Shown: positions 53,642 to 62,208 of the stretch, piece after piece
Numbering within the stretch: the stretch's first letter is position 1
Layout of the letters: every line of letters starts with the position of its first letter
DNA from: JAMQKA01 sp043951865
GTDB lineage: Bacteria > Bacteroidota > Rhodothermia > Balneolales > Balneolaceae
Length of the DNA stretch: 64,000 nt
Reading direction: 5' to 3'
Assembly: GCF_043951865.1 (NCBI RefSeq)
Contig: NZ_JBINJF010000011.1
Location: forward strand, 72,523-136,522
The notes under the pieces: generated by a model
Told to the model about the DNA's origin: nothing
What the model saw: the letters and a program-made list of their open reading frames with translations, nothing else
Database searches by the model: none
Program-made: the position numbers and the translations under genes

Positions 53642-53746
53642 CCCTCATCGATTCAGGCGATGGCAGTAATCGCCTCTCCCTTATTGAGAATCGTTCTAAA
53701 TAAGGCTTCCTTGGCTAGTGAACGATGAACAATAAACGGAGGATCA

Positions 53747-55126
53747 ATGATGACCCGAATTGAAGAGTTGGCAACATTCGTTACCGGAAAAAAATTTGAA
53801 GACCTGTCGGGAGAGGCAGTACGGGAGCTTAAAATAAGGCTCCTTGATTCACTTGCCTGTGCCATCGGCGCGCAGGAGGGAGCCCCGCCCCGGCGAATCA
53901 AGGCGCAGCTTGATGATTTCGGGGGCAACCCGCTGGCCACCCTCATCGGCGGGGGCAAGACCGCTCCCGACCGGGCGGCATTCTACAATTCGGCCCTGGT
54001 GCGCTACCTGGATTATAACGACAGCTACCTGGCCAAAAATGAAACAGGTCACCCCTCAGACAATATCGGCAGCGTGCTGGCCGCCGCAGAATATGCCGAT
54101 CGCTCCGGGAAAGATTTTTTGACGGCCCTGGGCGTCGCCTACCAGGTGCAGTGCCGGCTGAACGATGAAGCCCCGGTCCGCGATAAAGGATTTGATCACA
54201 CCGTGCAGGGGTCGTACAGCGCGGCGGCGGGCGCTTCTGCGGCACTGGGACTCAATGCCGCGCAGGCCGCCAACGCGCTGGCGATTGCCGGAACCGCCTA
54301 CAATGCGCTACGCGTGAGCCGCACGGGAACCCTCTCGAACTGGAAAGGGCTGGCCTTCCCATCTGCCGGGTGGACGTCAACCCATGCCGCTTTCCTGGCG
54401 ATGCGGGGAATCACCGGGCCAGAAGAAGTTTTTGAAGGCAACAAGGGGTTTGAGGAGTCGATCGCCGGCCCGTTTTATATCGACTGGAGAAATGAGGACC
54501 TGGAGCGGGTGAATTCCACCATCATCAAAAAATACAATGCGGAGATCCATTCACAGTCGACCCTGGAGGGGGTAATCGAGCTTCGGGAGCGTCACGATAT
54601 CGATCCCGATACGATTGAGAAGATCGAGCTCAATACCTTTGATGTGGCATACCATATCATCGGCGGCGGAGAAGAGGGAGACAAGAAAAATATCCGGACC
54701 AAGGAGGAGGCCGACCACAGCCTGCCATATATGATTTCGGCGGCGCTGCTTGACGGCAATGTCCTGCCCGCCCAGTACAAGCCTGAGCGGATCCGGCGCG
54801 GGGATATCCAGTCGCTGCTGCAAAAAGTGGAAGTCCGCGAGAAACAGGAATACTCCGACCGCTTCCCCGGCGAAGAAGCCTGCGATATCACCATCCACTT
54901 TAAAAACGGGGAAGCGGTGAGTATCGAAAAGCATGACTACGAGGGGTTTCACACGCGACCCGCCTCCTGGGATTTCATCAGCGAAAAATTTCACCACCTG
55001 GCCGGCCCTTTTGTGGAGCCGGAGCTGGAGGAGCAGGTTGTCGATCTCGTCAGGAATTTTGAGCAGTACCAGGTTACTGATTTAACCGCACTGCTTGCCC
55101 GCGTCCACCCCGTGGCAGCTTCGTGA
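53747..55126 (+). CDS. MmgE/PrpD family protein
   Basis: A 459-residue protein of the 2-methylcitrate dehydratase/iminodisuccinate epimerase superfamily. The N-terminal helical domain contains RLLDSLACAIGA near residue 30 and LDYNDSYLAKNETGHPSDNIG near 87, where Asp and His belong to the active-site cleft. IKKYNAEIHSQSTLEG near 262 joins the smaller domain. GGAGG before the double ATG marks the start. Substrate cannot be told: it could be a methylcitrate, cis-aconitate or other dicarboxylate enzyme. Confidence 0.86.
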   Translation: MMTRIEELATFVTGKKFEDLSGEAVRELKIRLLDSLACAIGAQEGAPPRRIKAQLDDFGGNPLATLIGGGKTAPDRAAFYNSALVRYLDYNDSYLAKNETGHPSDNIGSVLAAAEYADRSGKDFLTALGVAYQVQCRLNDEAPVRDKGFDHTVQGSYSAAAGASAALGLNAAQAANALAIAGTAYNALRVSRTGTLSNWKGLAFPSAGWTSTHAAFLAMRGITGPEEVFEGNKGFEESIAGPFYIDWRNEDLERVNSTIIKKYNAEIHSQSTLEGVIELRERHDIDPDTIEKIELNTFDVAYHIIGGGEEGDKKNIRTKEEADHSLPYMISAALLDGNVLPAQYKPERIRRGDIQSLLQKVEVREKQEYSDRFPGEEACDITIHFKNGEAVSIEKHDYEGFHTRPASWDFISEKFHHLAGPFVEPELEEQVVDLVRNFEQYQVTDLTALLARVHPVAAS

Positions 55127-55236
55127 CGGGCCGGCCACAGTTCACCGGAGAGATCCGAGTATTCAATGAAGGAACAGAAATTGTTGAACAGAATTTTTTG
55201 GAACAACTCACCAAACAGCAAAAAAGGAGAAAGACC

Positions 55237-56082
55237 ATGGAAACAGAAACCAAAGACTTCAAGGTAAATCCAATCGCATTTGACTGGCTCAAGCGCAACG
55301 ATCGTGAAACAAAGCCGCGAACCAGCGGTCTCACAGAAATCCGTGCGGCCTACTATTCCAACTTTGGTCCCCGGTACTTTCGTGACATCCTGGAGACCAG
55401 CGGCAACTATGTAGACAGCATCAAGTTTGCCGGAGGCTCCTTCACCTTTATGAATCCAGAGAAGATCCGGGAGATCAACGACCTGGCACACGAATATGGC
55501 ACGCTGGTTTCCACCGGCGGGTTCATGGAGTATGTAGTGACGCAGGGCAGAGACGCAGTCAAAAAGTACATCGGGGAGTGCAGGGAGCTCGGTTTTGATA
55601 TCATCGAAATTTCTACCGGCTTTATCTCCATTCCCTCCGACGACTGGCTGCGGCTGATCGAGGATGTGCAGTCCGCCGGACTTAAAGCCAAGCCGGAAAT
55701 CGGTATCCAGTTTGGTGCCGGCGGCGACACCGCGCAGGAGGCGCTCGAAAACCAGGGAGTGCAGGATGTGGATTATGCCGTAAAACAGGCCAAACGTTTC
55801 CTTGATGCGGGTGCCTACCTTGTGATGATTGAATCCGAGGGAATCACAGAAAATGCCGATCCCTGGAGAGTGGAAGTGCCTGCCCGGTTTATCAACGGGC
55901 TGGGGCTCGAAAAGCTGATGTTTGAAGCGGCCGACCCCAGGGTATTCAAGTGGTATATCAAAAACTACGGTCCCGAAGTGAACCTTTTCGTGGATCACAG
56001 CCAGATTGTACAGCTTGAGACCACCCGCCAGGGCATATGGGGCACCAACGACATCTGGGGAAGAGTTGTCACCTACAAGTAG
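55237..56082 (+). CDS. Phosphosulfolactate synthase (ComA) family protein
   Basis: A 281-residue TIM-barrel protein. GNYVDSIKFAGGSFTF, LVSTGGFMEYVV, GFDIIEISTGFISI, DAGAYLVMIESEGI and the C-terminal LETTRQGIWGTNDIWG line up with archaeal ComA, which adds sulfite to phosphoenolpyruvate to give phosphosulfolactate. Bacterial relatives also include heat-stress Hsa32-like proteins, so the reaction is uncertain. AAAGGAGAAAG before the ATG at 55237 decides the start; a frame from 55123 adds 38 unsupported residues. Same direction as the PrpD-like gene. Confidence 0.83.
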   Translation: METETKDFKVNPIAFDWLKRNDRETKPRTSGLTEIRAAYYSNFGPRYFRDILETSGNYVDSIKFAGGSFTFMNPEKIREINDLAHEYGTLVSTGGFMEYVVTQGRDAVKKYIGECRELGFDIIEISTGFISIPSDDWLRLIEDVQSAGLKAKPEIGIQFGAGGDTAQEALENQGVQDVDYAVKQAKRFLDAGAYLVMIESEGITENADPWRVEVPARFINGLGLEKLMFEAADPRVFKWYIKNYGPEVNLFVDHSQIVQLETTRQGIWGTNDIWGRVVTYK

Positions 56083-56128
56083 GGCAGGCAACACCAGGTC
56101 TGGCAACAAATACGGTAATCGGATAAAC

Positions 56129-56163
56129 AGAGGAGGGGCCGGAAACCGAAACGGCTCCTCCTT
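56129..56163 (+). terminator. Hairpin terminator after the ComA-like gene
   Basis: AGGAGGGGCCG, ten-base loop, CGGCTCCTCCTT. A strong stem 47 bases after the stop codon, with a weak T-tract. Confidence 0.62.
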
Positions 56164-56218
56164 ATAATAATTGAACTTAGATCCAGGGTATTTGGTAAAC
56201 CCGTTATACCTAATGAGC

Positions 56219-56369
56219 TAACCCGGATTATTTACGAAACAGAATTTATTACAGCTTGAGACATTGATATTATTGTATATAGCGAGAATAACCGGCAGCT
56301 CAATTTTGCGCGGTCATTTCCCCTTCGCCTCGTGCACAACTAAATTTCTTGGTGAATAATCCGGGCTAA
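56219..56369 (+). repeat. Repeat family C, short copy C5
   Basis: About 150 bp with ends ACCCGGATTATTTAC and GTGAATAATCCGGGCTAA, complementary over 15 or so positions. Internal GCGCGGTCATTTCCCCTTCGC matches only the right hairpin arm of C1, so the left arm is deleted or changed. Confidence 0.65.
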
Positions 56370-56409
56370 CAAAGAAATTCAAAGCACTACGGTTTTGCCC
56401 TTCAATGCG

Positions 56410-56724
56410 TTATTGCGCATCGAGGAAGTCGACGATCGCTTTCCAGACGGCTTCCAGCTTTTTGTCCGCTTCCGCCTCAAAAATAGTGTCGTCATCGACC
56501 ACCACCTGGCAGCGATTGCCAGCGATATGGACGGTATGTCCCAGGTCCTCCTCAATCTTGATGACGACCGGCATCAGCCATTTCCAGGAGATGTGAAATT
56601 TCAGATCTTCCGTCGCGAGAAAGGCCAGCGGTATATCCTTGACATCTTCCTGTTCAATCTTAATGGTGCTGTCCATGAAGTTTTCTATTAGGCTGTTGCC
56701 GTCTGTAATTTCCTGGTAAGTCAT
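56410..56724 (-). CDS. Small acidic hypothetical protein
   Basis: A 104-residue acidic protein. I cannot name its family, though its pattern (KFHISWKWLMPVVIKIEEDLGHTVHI, then KLEAVWKAIVDFLDAQ) resembles short proteins common in Bacteroidota genomes and prophages. There is no signal peptide or membrane segment. It stands alone with short gaps on both sides. Confidence 0.65.
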   Translation of the reverse strand: MTYQEITDGNSLIENFMDSTIKIEQEDVKDIPLAFLATEDLKFHISWKWLMPVVIKIEEDLGHTVHIAGNRCQVVVDDDTIFEAEADKKLEAVWKAIVDFLDAQ

Positions 56725-56872
56725 GATGTAATAATGCGATTAGGTTTTTGATCACGATCGAAGCGTGCGGCACTCCGAAAACGAAGCTGTAATATATTAT
56801 AAAATAGTACAACCCTGAAAAAGGACCGGGGACCGGTCAGGAACGGATTTCTGGTCAAAATCCGTCGAGATA

Positions 56873-57409
56873 CTACAGCTTCCTTTCGTAATGGATACGC
56901 CAGGCCAGGTTCCATGTCTGACCGCTGTCAGGAGAGGTTTTCCAATCCCATGTAAAGGAGCTGTCCGTAATATTGTAAAAAACCATCCTTTTCAGCAGGC
57001 GGTTTCCATCTGTGCCCGGACCTTCCGTGGTGAATATTCGTTTATTTCCTTCAAACACCCCTTCAAAGTCGATGTACTCGCTGCTGTCATCCACCCATGT
57101 TTGTCGCCATTTGCCCGTTGTTTTCTGGTAGACCGAAAAGCTCTTTCCCTCGTAACCGGCAAAACGTCCTGATTTTGCCTCAAAGTTTTCCAGCAGCACA
57201 TTGCCATCCAGGATCTTCTCAACCGTGCTGGTTCCCGTTTCTATCACCCCGTTGGGAGCTTCCCAGGTAAGATCCCAGGTGCCTACCCAGAAATCGAAGT
57301 ACTCCTCCGGTTCCAGCTGGTTGAGATCAACCTGTCCGCTGGCGGCAGCGGGAACCAGTACAACCGGCAGGGCGATTGCCAGGACAAGAATTTTTTTGAT
57401 CGAGTTCAT
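56873..57409 (-). CDS. Secreted DUF1579-like protein
   Basis: A 178-residue exported protein (signal peptide MNSIKKILVLAIALP, end near residue 26). The mature part begins with EEYFDFWVGTWDLTWEAP and has GTSTVEKILDGNVLLENFEA and the C-terminal FTWDWKTSPDSGQTW, a lipocalin-like pattern seen in DUF1579-type proteins. The ATG at 57409 is preferred to a frame from 57487, because only it gives a signal peptide. Function unknown; a ligand-binding barrel is likely. Confidence 0.8.
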   Translation of the reverse strand: MNSIKKILVLAIALPVVLVPAAASGQVDLNQLEPEEYFDFWVGTWDLTWEAPNGVIETGTSTVEKILDGNVLLENFEAKSGRFAGYEGKSFSVYQKTTGKWRQTWVDDSSEYIDFEGVFEGNKRIFTTEGPGTDGNRLLKRMVFYNITDSSFTWDWKTSPDSGQTWNLAWRIHYERKL

Positions 57410-57552
57410 ATTGCTGTCAATAGAGAATTGGAAGAACGGGGGGATACATACGGACGCCCCTGTTGCATATCTGAAATTAAGAAGCATGATCCGGCAATAG
57501 GGCTGTTATCTTTCACGCGTTATGTTATTTTATTTAAATCGTACTTGTTAAA

Positions 57553-57666
57553 GAGGGCTTTGCGAAACCCTCAATTCCTCGTTCTGAGGGAGTTGTACTC
57601 CCGTTTTAACGGTCACCAGGGGCGGTAGTACAATCTACCTCCCAACAAAATGGAAGGTTCTGCTCT
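57553..57666 (+). repeat. Repeat family B, copy B3
   Basis: AGAGGGCTTTGCGAAACCC at the left and ATGGAAGGTTCTGC at the right, with TCTGAGGGAGTTGTACTCC between. The start equals that of family A (AGAGGGCTTTGCAAAACC), which suggests related ends. It lies in the divergent 327-base gap; nothing else is recognised there. Confidence 0.72.
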
Positions 57667-57736
57667 ACCCGGTAATAAAACAGTGTTAACAAACTGTTTA
57701 TAGTTAATTAACCTCCTAACGTTACCTTTTATTCTT

Positions 57737-58903
57737 ATGGATAAAGTTATAAAAGTTTTCTCTATTCTTATTCTTTCCGCGCTCTTTGCCCTGCCTGTCT
57801 TTGGCCAGACAGATGGGCACGGGCACAGCCATACCCACGGCCATGATCACGAGCATGACCAAAAAATCACCTTCCCCGACATCCCGGGATATCACACGTT
57901 GAAAACAGATTTTCACATGCACACCGTATTTTCGGACGGCAGCGTGTGGCCCGATATCCGGGTGAAGGAGGCGCTGCGCGAGGGGCTCGATGTAGTCGCA
58001 TTTACAGAGCACCTGGAGTATCAGCCCCATGAAGAGGATATTCCGCATCCCGACAGAAACCGGTCGTACGAAGTGGCAATGAATTCCGCGGAAAATACCG
58101 GATTGACAGTGGTGAACGGGTCGGAGATTACGCGGGATATGCCGCCCGGTCACTCGAACGCGGTATTTGTAAAAGATGCCAACAAGCTGCTGGTGGATGA
58201 CGCGATGGAGTCGTTTGAGGAGGCCAACCGGCAGGGCGCGTTTGTATTCTGGAATCACCCGCACTGGACCGCCCAGCGGAAAGACGGAATTGCCCGGCTC
58301 AGCGATATGCACCGGCAGCTGATCAGCAAGGGGCTCCTCCACGGTATTGAGGTGGTCAACGTGCAGACCTATTCGGAGGAAGCACTGCAGATCGCACTCG
58401 ACCATGACCTGACGATTATGGGCACTTCGGATATTCATGGTCTTACGGACTGGGAGTATGATATCCCGCACGGCGGCCACCGGTCCATTACGCTTGTTTT
58501 TGCCGAGAGTGAAACCAAGCAGAGCATTAAGGAGGCACTGGTGGAGGGACGCACGGTAGTCTGGTTTAAAGATACCTTTATCGGCCACTCCGAGTATCTT
58601 GTTCCCTTGTTGGAAGAGTCGATCCGGTTTCAGTCGGCGGGGTACCGGGGCGACACCTCGGTGCTGGAAGTGGTAATTAAAAACCCCACCCACTCGGAAT
58701 TTATACTCAAAAACGAAAGTCCCTACAGTTTTCACGAAGATGCGAACCTGTTCACCCTTGAACCCAACAGCACCAAAACCCTGCTGGTCAAAACAGAAGA
58801 AAAACGGAACAACGTAACGTTGCCGTTTACAGTGATGAATGCGATCTACGCCCCGGAGGCCCATCCCACCATTGAAGTGAATTTGAAACCGGGAGTAAAC
58901 TAA
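57737..58903 (+). CDS. Secreted PHP-domain phosphoesterase with His-rich leader
   Basis: A 388-residue exported protein. The signal peptide ends near residue 23 (VFGQ). A His-rich stretch follows (GHGHSHTHGHDHEHD, residues 27-41), a likely metal store. The PHP domain begins with TDFHMHTVFSDGS near residue 57, with further metal-site His and Asp in VVAFTEHLEYQPH, SEITRDMPPGHSNAVF, VFWNHPHWT and MGTSDIHG. It resembles Sb-PDE-type phosphodiesterases; the substrate is unknown. A beta-rich C-terminal part of about 110 residues follows. Confidence 0.86.
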   Translation: MDKVIKVFSILILSALFALPVFGQTDGHGHSHTHGHDHEHDQKITFPDIPGYHTLKTDFHMHTVFSDGSVWPDIRVKEALREGLDVVAFTEHLEYQPHEEDIPHPDRNRSYEVAMNSAENTGLTVVNGSEITRDMPPGHSNAVFVKDANKLLVDDAMESFEEANRQGAFVFWNHPHWTAQRKDGIARLSDMHRQLISKGLLHGIEVVNVQTYSEEALQIALDHDLTIMGTSDIHGLTDWEYDIPHGGHRSITLVFAESETKQSIKEALVEGRTVVWFKDTFIGHSEYLVPLLEESIRFQSAGYRGDTSVLEVVIKNPTHSEFILKNESPYSFHEDANLFTLEPNSTKTLLVKTEEKRNNVTLPFTVMNAIYAPEAHPTIEVNLKPGVN

Positions 58904-58957
58904 CAGGGACAGCTGGTCAGGTAGTATCCAATAAAAAAGCTGTTTTCCCAACCGAGG

Positions 58958-59141
58958 TGTCCCTTTCGTCTTGATCCAAAAGGAACTCAACAATCAAGGC
59001 GGCGAATGGGGCACACGCTGCAGCCTGTGCAGGCGCGGATGTTGATGGTCCGTTGCGCCGGCTGCCCGCTATCAAAGTCCTCACCGGCAGAACATCCACA
59101 AACGCCTGCTTCGGCTTCCGCGCCCCATTCACGGCCGAAAA
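58958..59141 (-). repeat. Repeat family D, copy D1 (nested inverted repeats)
   Basis: On the minus strand: GAATGGGGC, exactly 127 bases to the end of GCCCCATTC (59004-59130), an inner stem GTGGATGTT with CAACATCC, and a 3' hairpin GTTCCTTTTGG / CGAAAGGGAC (58959-58986). The upstream flank also matches D2 and D3 in part (TCTGACGAGGAGA). The gap to the fasciclin gene has no coding sequence that I accept. Confidence 0.78.
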
Positions 59142-59446
59142 AGCCGATTTATATTTTTTGTCCTGTCTCCTCGTCAGACAGAAATTCGTCAGGTTGACGC
59201 GGCGTTGTTCATCATTACTTATTCTTCATTCTTCATTTTTAATTCTTAATCCCCCCGGAAAAGGACAGCCTCATTAAAGACCTGCCCCAGGAAATTAAGA
59301 AACAATGTTAAGGCTGGAAGCCAGTAGAACTCACGTTAGTTACACCCTTTACCGAGTGTGTATTATTTAGTGAAAATAGCCTGAAAAGGAATATAACTGA
59401 ACGGTTATTTAACGAGTAAAATCTTAATCAACTCAAAAGGGAACCT

Positions 59447-60358
59447 ATGACTACCGTTACAAGCATAAAACAATATATTTATTCAGCCACCTGTATACTG
59501 GGGATACTAACCTTTGCTGCCTGTGATCTTAACAGTGGGTCCGGTTCGGAGCCGCAGCTCAATATTATGGAAACCGCGCAGAGCTATTCCGAACTGGAGC
59601 GTTTTGTAGAGGCGGTTGAGGATGCGGAGCTGGAATCGGTGTTGACCGGTACCGGGCCTTATACAGTATTTCCGCCGACCAACGAGGCATTTGACAATTT
59701 GCCCGATGAAATGAGGGATACCCTTTCCAACGATCAGATGGCCGGGATTCTTGAGTATCACATCATTGAAGATGAGTTCTATGGCAGCGATTTTGAAGAG
59801 CGCCAGGCGCTGGAGACTCGGGAGGGAGGCAATCTCTATTTTGTACTTGACGACAGTATCTACGTTAACGATACGACCGCCGTCATTGCAGGTAATATAC
59901 AGGCTACCAATGGACTCGTACACGCCGTGGATCAGGTGTTACTGCCGGACCGGTTTCTTCCCGTATTCGATATTATTGGCAAGCGGTACGCGCTCCAGAC
60001 TTTTGAGGAGGGCATCCGGGAGGCCGAAATGGCGTCGATGCTGCAGGAGGATCATGAAGAGGGCTATACAGTTTTTGTGGCCCCGGAGTCCGTATTTGAA
60101 GAGCAGTCGCTGCCCGACGACCCGCAGGAGCTGGAAAGCCAGTTAAGCTATCACATCGCTCCCGGTAAAATAGCAGCGGATGACCTCGTCGACGGTCAAA
60201 CGATTGAGACGGTTCACGGCAAAGAGATCAGCATTGGACGAGAAGGGGATACCATAACCATCAACGGGAATGCAGTCGTCACCGAACCCGACCTGGCCGG
60301 CACCAACGGGATTGTTCACATCATTGATGCGCTTCTTGATCCCTCTGCTGAGCAGTAA
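59447..60358 (+). CDS. Lipoprotein with two fasciclin domains
   Basis: A 303-residue exported protein. A lipobox-like Cys is in TFAACDLN near residue 26. Two fasciclin domains follow: the first, about 40-165, shows GPYTVFPPTNEAFDNLP and NGLVHAVDQVLLP; the second, about 170-300, shows GYTVFVAPESVF, LSYHIAPGKI and NGIVHIIDALLDP. These are the H1 and H2 marks of the fold, which is used in cell adhesion and surface attachment. It is monocistronic. Confidence 0.92.
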   Translation: MTTVTSIKQYIYSATCILGILTFAACDLNSGSGSEPQLNIMETAQSYSELERFVEAVEDAELESVLTGTGPYTVFPPTNEAFDNLPDEMRDTLSNDQMAGILEYHIIEDEFYGSDFEERQALETREGGNLYFVLDDSIYVNDTTAVIAGNIQATNGLVHAVDQVLLPDRFLPVFDIIGKRYALQTFEEGIREAEMASMLQEDHEEGYTVFVAPESVFEEQSLPDDPQELESQLSYHIAPGKIAADDLVDGQTIETVHGKEISIGREGDTITINGNAVVTEPDLAGTNGIVHIIDALLDPSAEQ

Positions 60359-60379
60359 CAGGTTTCTGCGAAAGAAAAT

Positions 60380-60607
60380 GAGCCTGCCACGCATCGATTT
60401 GTGTCATTTACCGGCAGGCTCAACGTTCAACGCAGCTAAAAGGTCAATTTCGCAGCCTATTACATACTGTAATGATAATTTGGCAGTAAAAAACGGTATA
60501 AGTTATGGTCATTCATAAAGTTACATGATTCTATCCAAAATACTCGTGAGAAATCCGGGGTACAACTCCCTCAGAACGAATAAGTGAGGGTTTTGTTAAG
60601 CCCTCTT
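60380..60607. repeat. Mixed repeat block: stem GAGCCTGCC/GGCAGGCTC, C fragment and B end
   Basis: GAGCCTGCC at 60380 and GGCAGGCTC at 60413 pair over nine bases. CAGCTAAAAGGTCAATTTCGCAGCC follows in family C style, then CTCGTGAGAAATCCGGGG (a C end), directly joined at 60559-60607 to an inverse family B end (CTCCCTCAGAACGAA and TTGTTAAGCCCTCTT). Confidence 0.5.
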
Positions 60608-60666
60608 AAAAGTAATTGCGATATACGGATCGAATAAAAAAGCTAATAGAAAAACTGAACACACGT

Positions 60667-61293
60667 ATGAAAAAACAGGTTGTTCTATTGATCGCACTTC
60701 TGTTGAGTCTATCGGCAATTCAGCAAATCCACGGCCAGGAGACTGAAACGCTGTTTGACGGGGTTGCATCTCACGGCGGATTCGGAGGTCCCGTGATCAA
60801 GATAAGCGATGTGGCGGGCACCCCGGGCGTATGGGTCGGAGGCCGGGGTGCCTGGCTTATCAACCTGAAACAGGGCGGGCGTGCCATTTCGCTGGGTGGC
60901 GGGGGATTCGGTCTTGCCACCGATCACAAAGTGCCCGATCCCAATTATGGCGAGCCCGGGACCGATTATTACACGGATATCGGTTACGGCGGGGTAGAAG
61001 TGGAGTTCTACGACCGATCGCATCGGCTCATTCACTATACCGTGTCGGCCATGGTTGGCGGTGGCAGTTTGAGTACGAGAATGGACAACGACATGGAATA
61101 TGAAGGCGAAGATTCCTTCTTCCTGTTTGAACCGGGCGCCAATATCGAGTTGAATATCACCGGTTTTTTCCGCATTGCAGCGGGACTGAGCTATCGATTT
61201 ACCAACGGCATTAGCAGGGCGGGCTTTAGTGACGGTGATTTTTCCGGAATCGCCGCAACCATGACCTTCAAATTTGGACAGCTGAGACGGTGA
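60667..61293 (+). CDS. Small exported outer-membrane-barrel-like protein
   Basis: A 208-residue protein starting MKKQVVLLIALLLSL, with a signal peptide ending at IHGQ. The mature part is rich in Gly and aromatic residues, with alternating strands (GRGAWLINLKQGGRAISLGGG, YGGVEVEFYDRSHRL, FFRIAAGLSYRF) and an ATMTFKFGQLRR ending, typical of an outer-membrane beta barrel. The ATG at 60667 restores the signal peptide; an in-frame start at 60616 does not. Function unknown. Confidence 0.8.
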   Translation: MKKQVVLLIALLLSLSAIQQIHGQETETLFDGVASHGGFGGPVIKISDVAGTPGVWVGGRGAWLINLKQGGRAISLGGGGFGLATDHKVPDPNYGEPGTDYYTDIGYGGVEVEFYDRSHRLIHYTVSAMVGGGSLSTRMDNDMEYEGEDSFFLFEPGANIELNITGFFRIAAGLSYRFTNGISRAGFSDGDFSGIAATMTFKFGQLRR

Positions 61294-61308
61294 GATCATG
61301 ACAGGGAA

Positions 61309-61338
61309 GTTCATTTTTTCATCGATGAAAAAACGAAC
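61309..61338. repeat. Hairpin module H1
   Basis: GTTCATTTTTTCATC and GATGAAAAAACGAAC form a near-perfect inverted repeat. Copies at 62866-62894, 63280-63309 and 63667-63696. H1, H2 and H3 are followed by CGCCGG-type sequence. Confidence 0.7.
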
Positions 61339-61489
61339 CATATGAAATCGCCGGCGGGGGATGGGAATTATGAATGAAGAATTAGAAATGATGAATTTCG
61401 AAGGGGTGATCGTATGAACGTATTAAGCAATTATTCCGAAACCGGAAGAACTTTTGTCTGACGAGGAGATGGAGCAAAAATATAGATTG

Positions 61490-61678
61490 GCCTTTCCGGC
61501 CTTGAATGGGGCGCGGAAGCCGAAGCAGGCGGGGGTGGATGTTGCACCGGTGATGGCTTTGATAGCGGGCAACCAGTGTGACGGACCATCAACATCCACG
61601 CCTGCACAGGCTGCAGCGTTTGCCCCATTCGCTGCCTTGATTTTTTACGTTCCTTTTGGATCAAGCCAAAAGGGACAC
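61490..61678 (+). repeat. Repeat family D, copy D2
   Basis: GAATGGGGC (from 61504) to GCCCCATTC (ending 61630) spans 127 bases as in D1 and D3. Inner arms are GCAGGCG-ggg-TGGATGTTG and CAACATCCACGCCTGC, 16 pairs with a 3-base bulge. A tail hairpin GTTCCTTTTGG / CCAAAAGGGAC lies at 61649-61676. Confidence 0.8.
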
Positions 61679-62208
61679 CTCTTCTTTAAAAAAACTGCTA
61701 CTATTTTCTTGTTGGGGCTTTCTAACCATCCTTCCCTGTTCATTTTTATACGGCCCAAAAACGAACATTTATTCAGGGGAATGTAGCTAATAACCGTAAG
61801 TTTGCATCTTGCCTCCTGCTGAAAACTTAAAATTCTGTTTATTGGATAAAAATGTAAGGGTAGCCGGCTTTTCAATCGTAACCCTTTCCGAATAGTCAGA
61901 GAATAATTTGAAGCAGGATTATTTCTGGAGACATGATGATTCACAATCTACGTAGCTGGAAGGGAACGTTTTTCCCTAAACCCTAAGTATCCACCCAGCT
62001 CGTGGTTGAGCTGGAGTGGATCTCCTTAAGAGGGGGGAATTACTGAGAAACCGGGAGCTATTGCTCCGTTAAAAGTTGGAAAACTGCCGGAACATAAAAA
62101 CGGGATTATTAGAGTAGCACTTTGGTTGCAGCAGCCGTAGGTTTAAAAAAGGGATTAATTTTGGGATAGCAGTGCAAACACAACAGCCGTCATAGTATGG
62201 GATAAAGG
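61679..62208. other. Gene-free stretch with one hairpin
   Basis: No reliable coding frame. At 61990-62020, TCCACCCAGCTC, a six-base loop and GAGCTGGAGTGGA form a stem of unknown role. It precedes the sigma factor gene, whose promoter must be in the last part. Confidence 0.5.
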
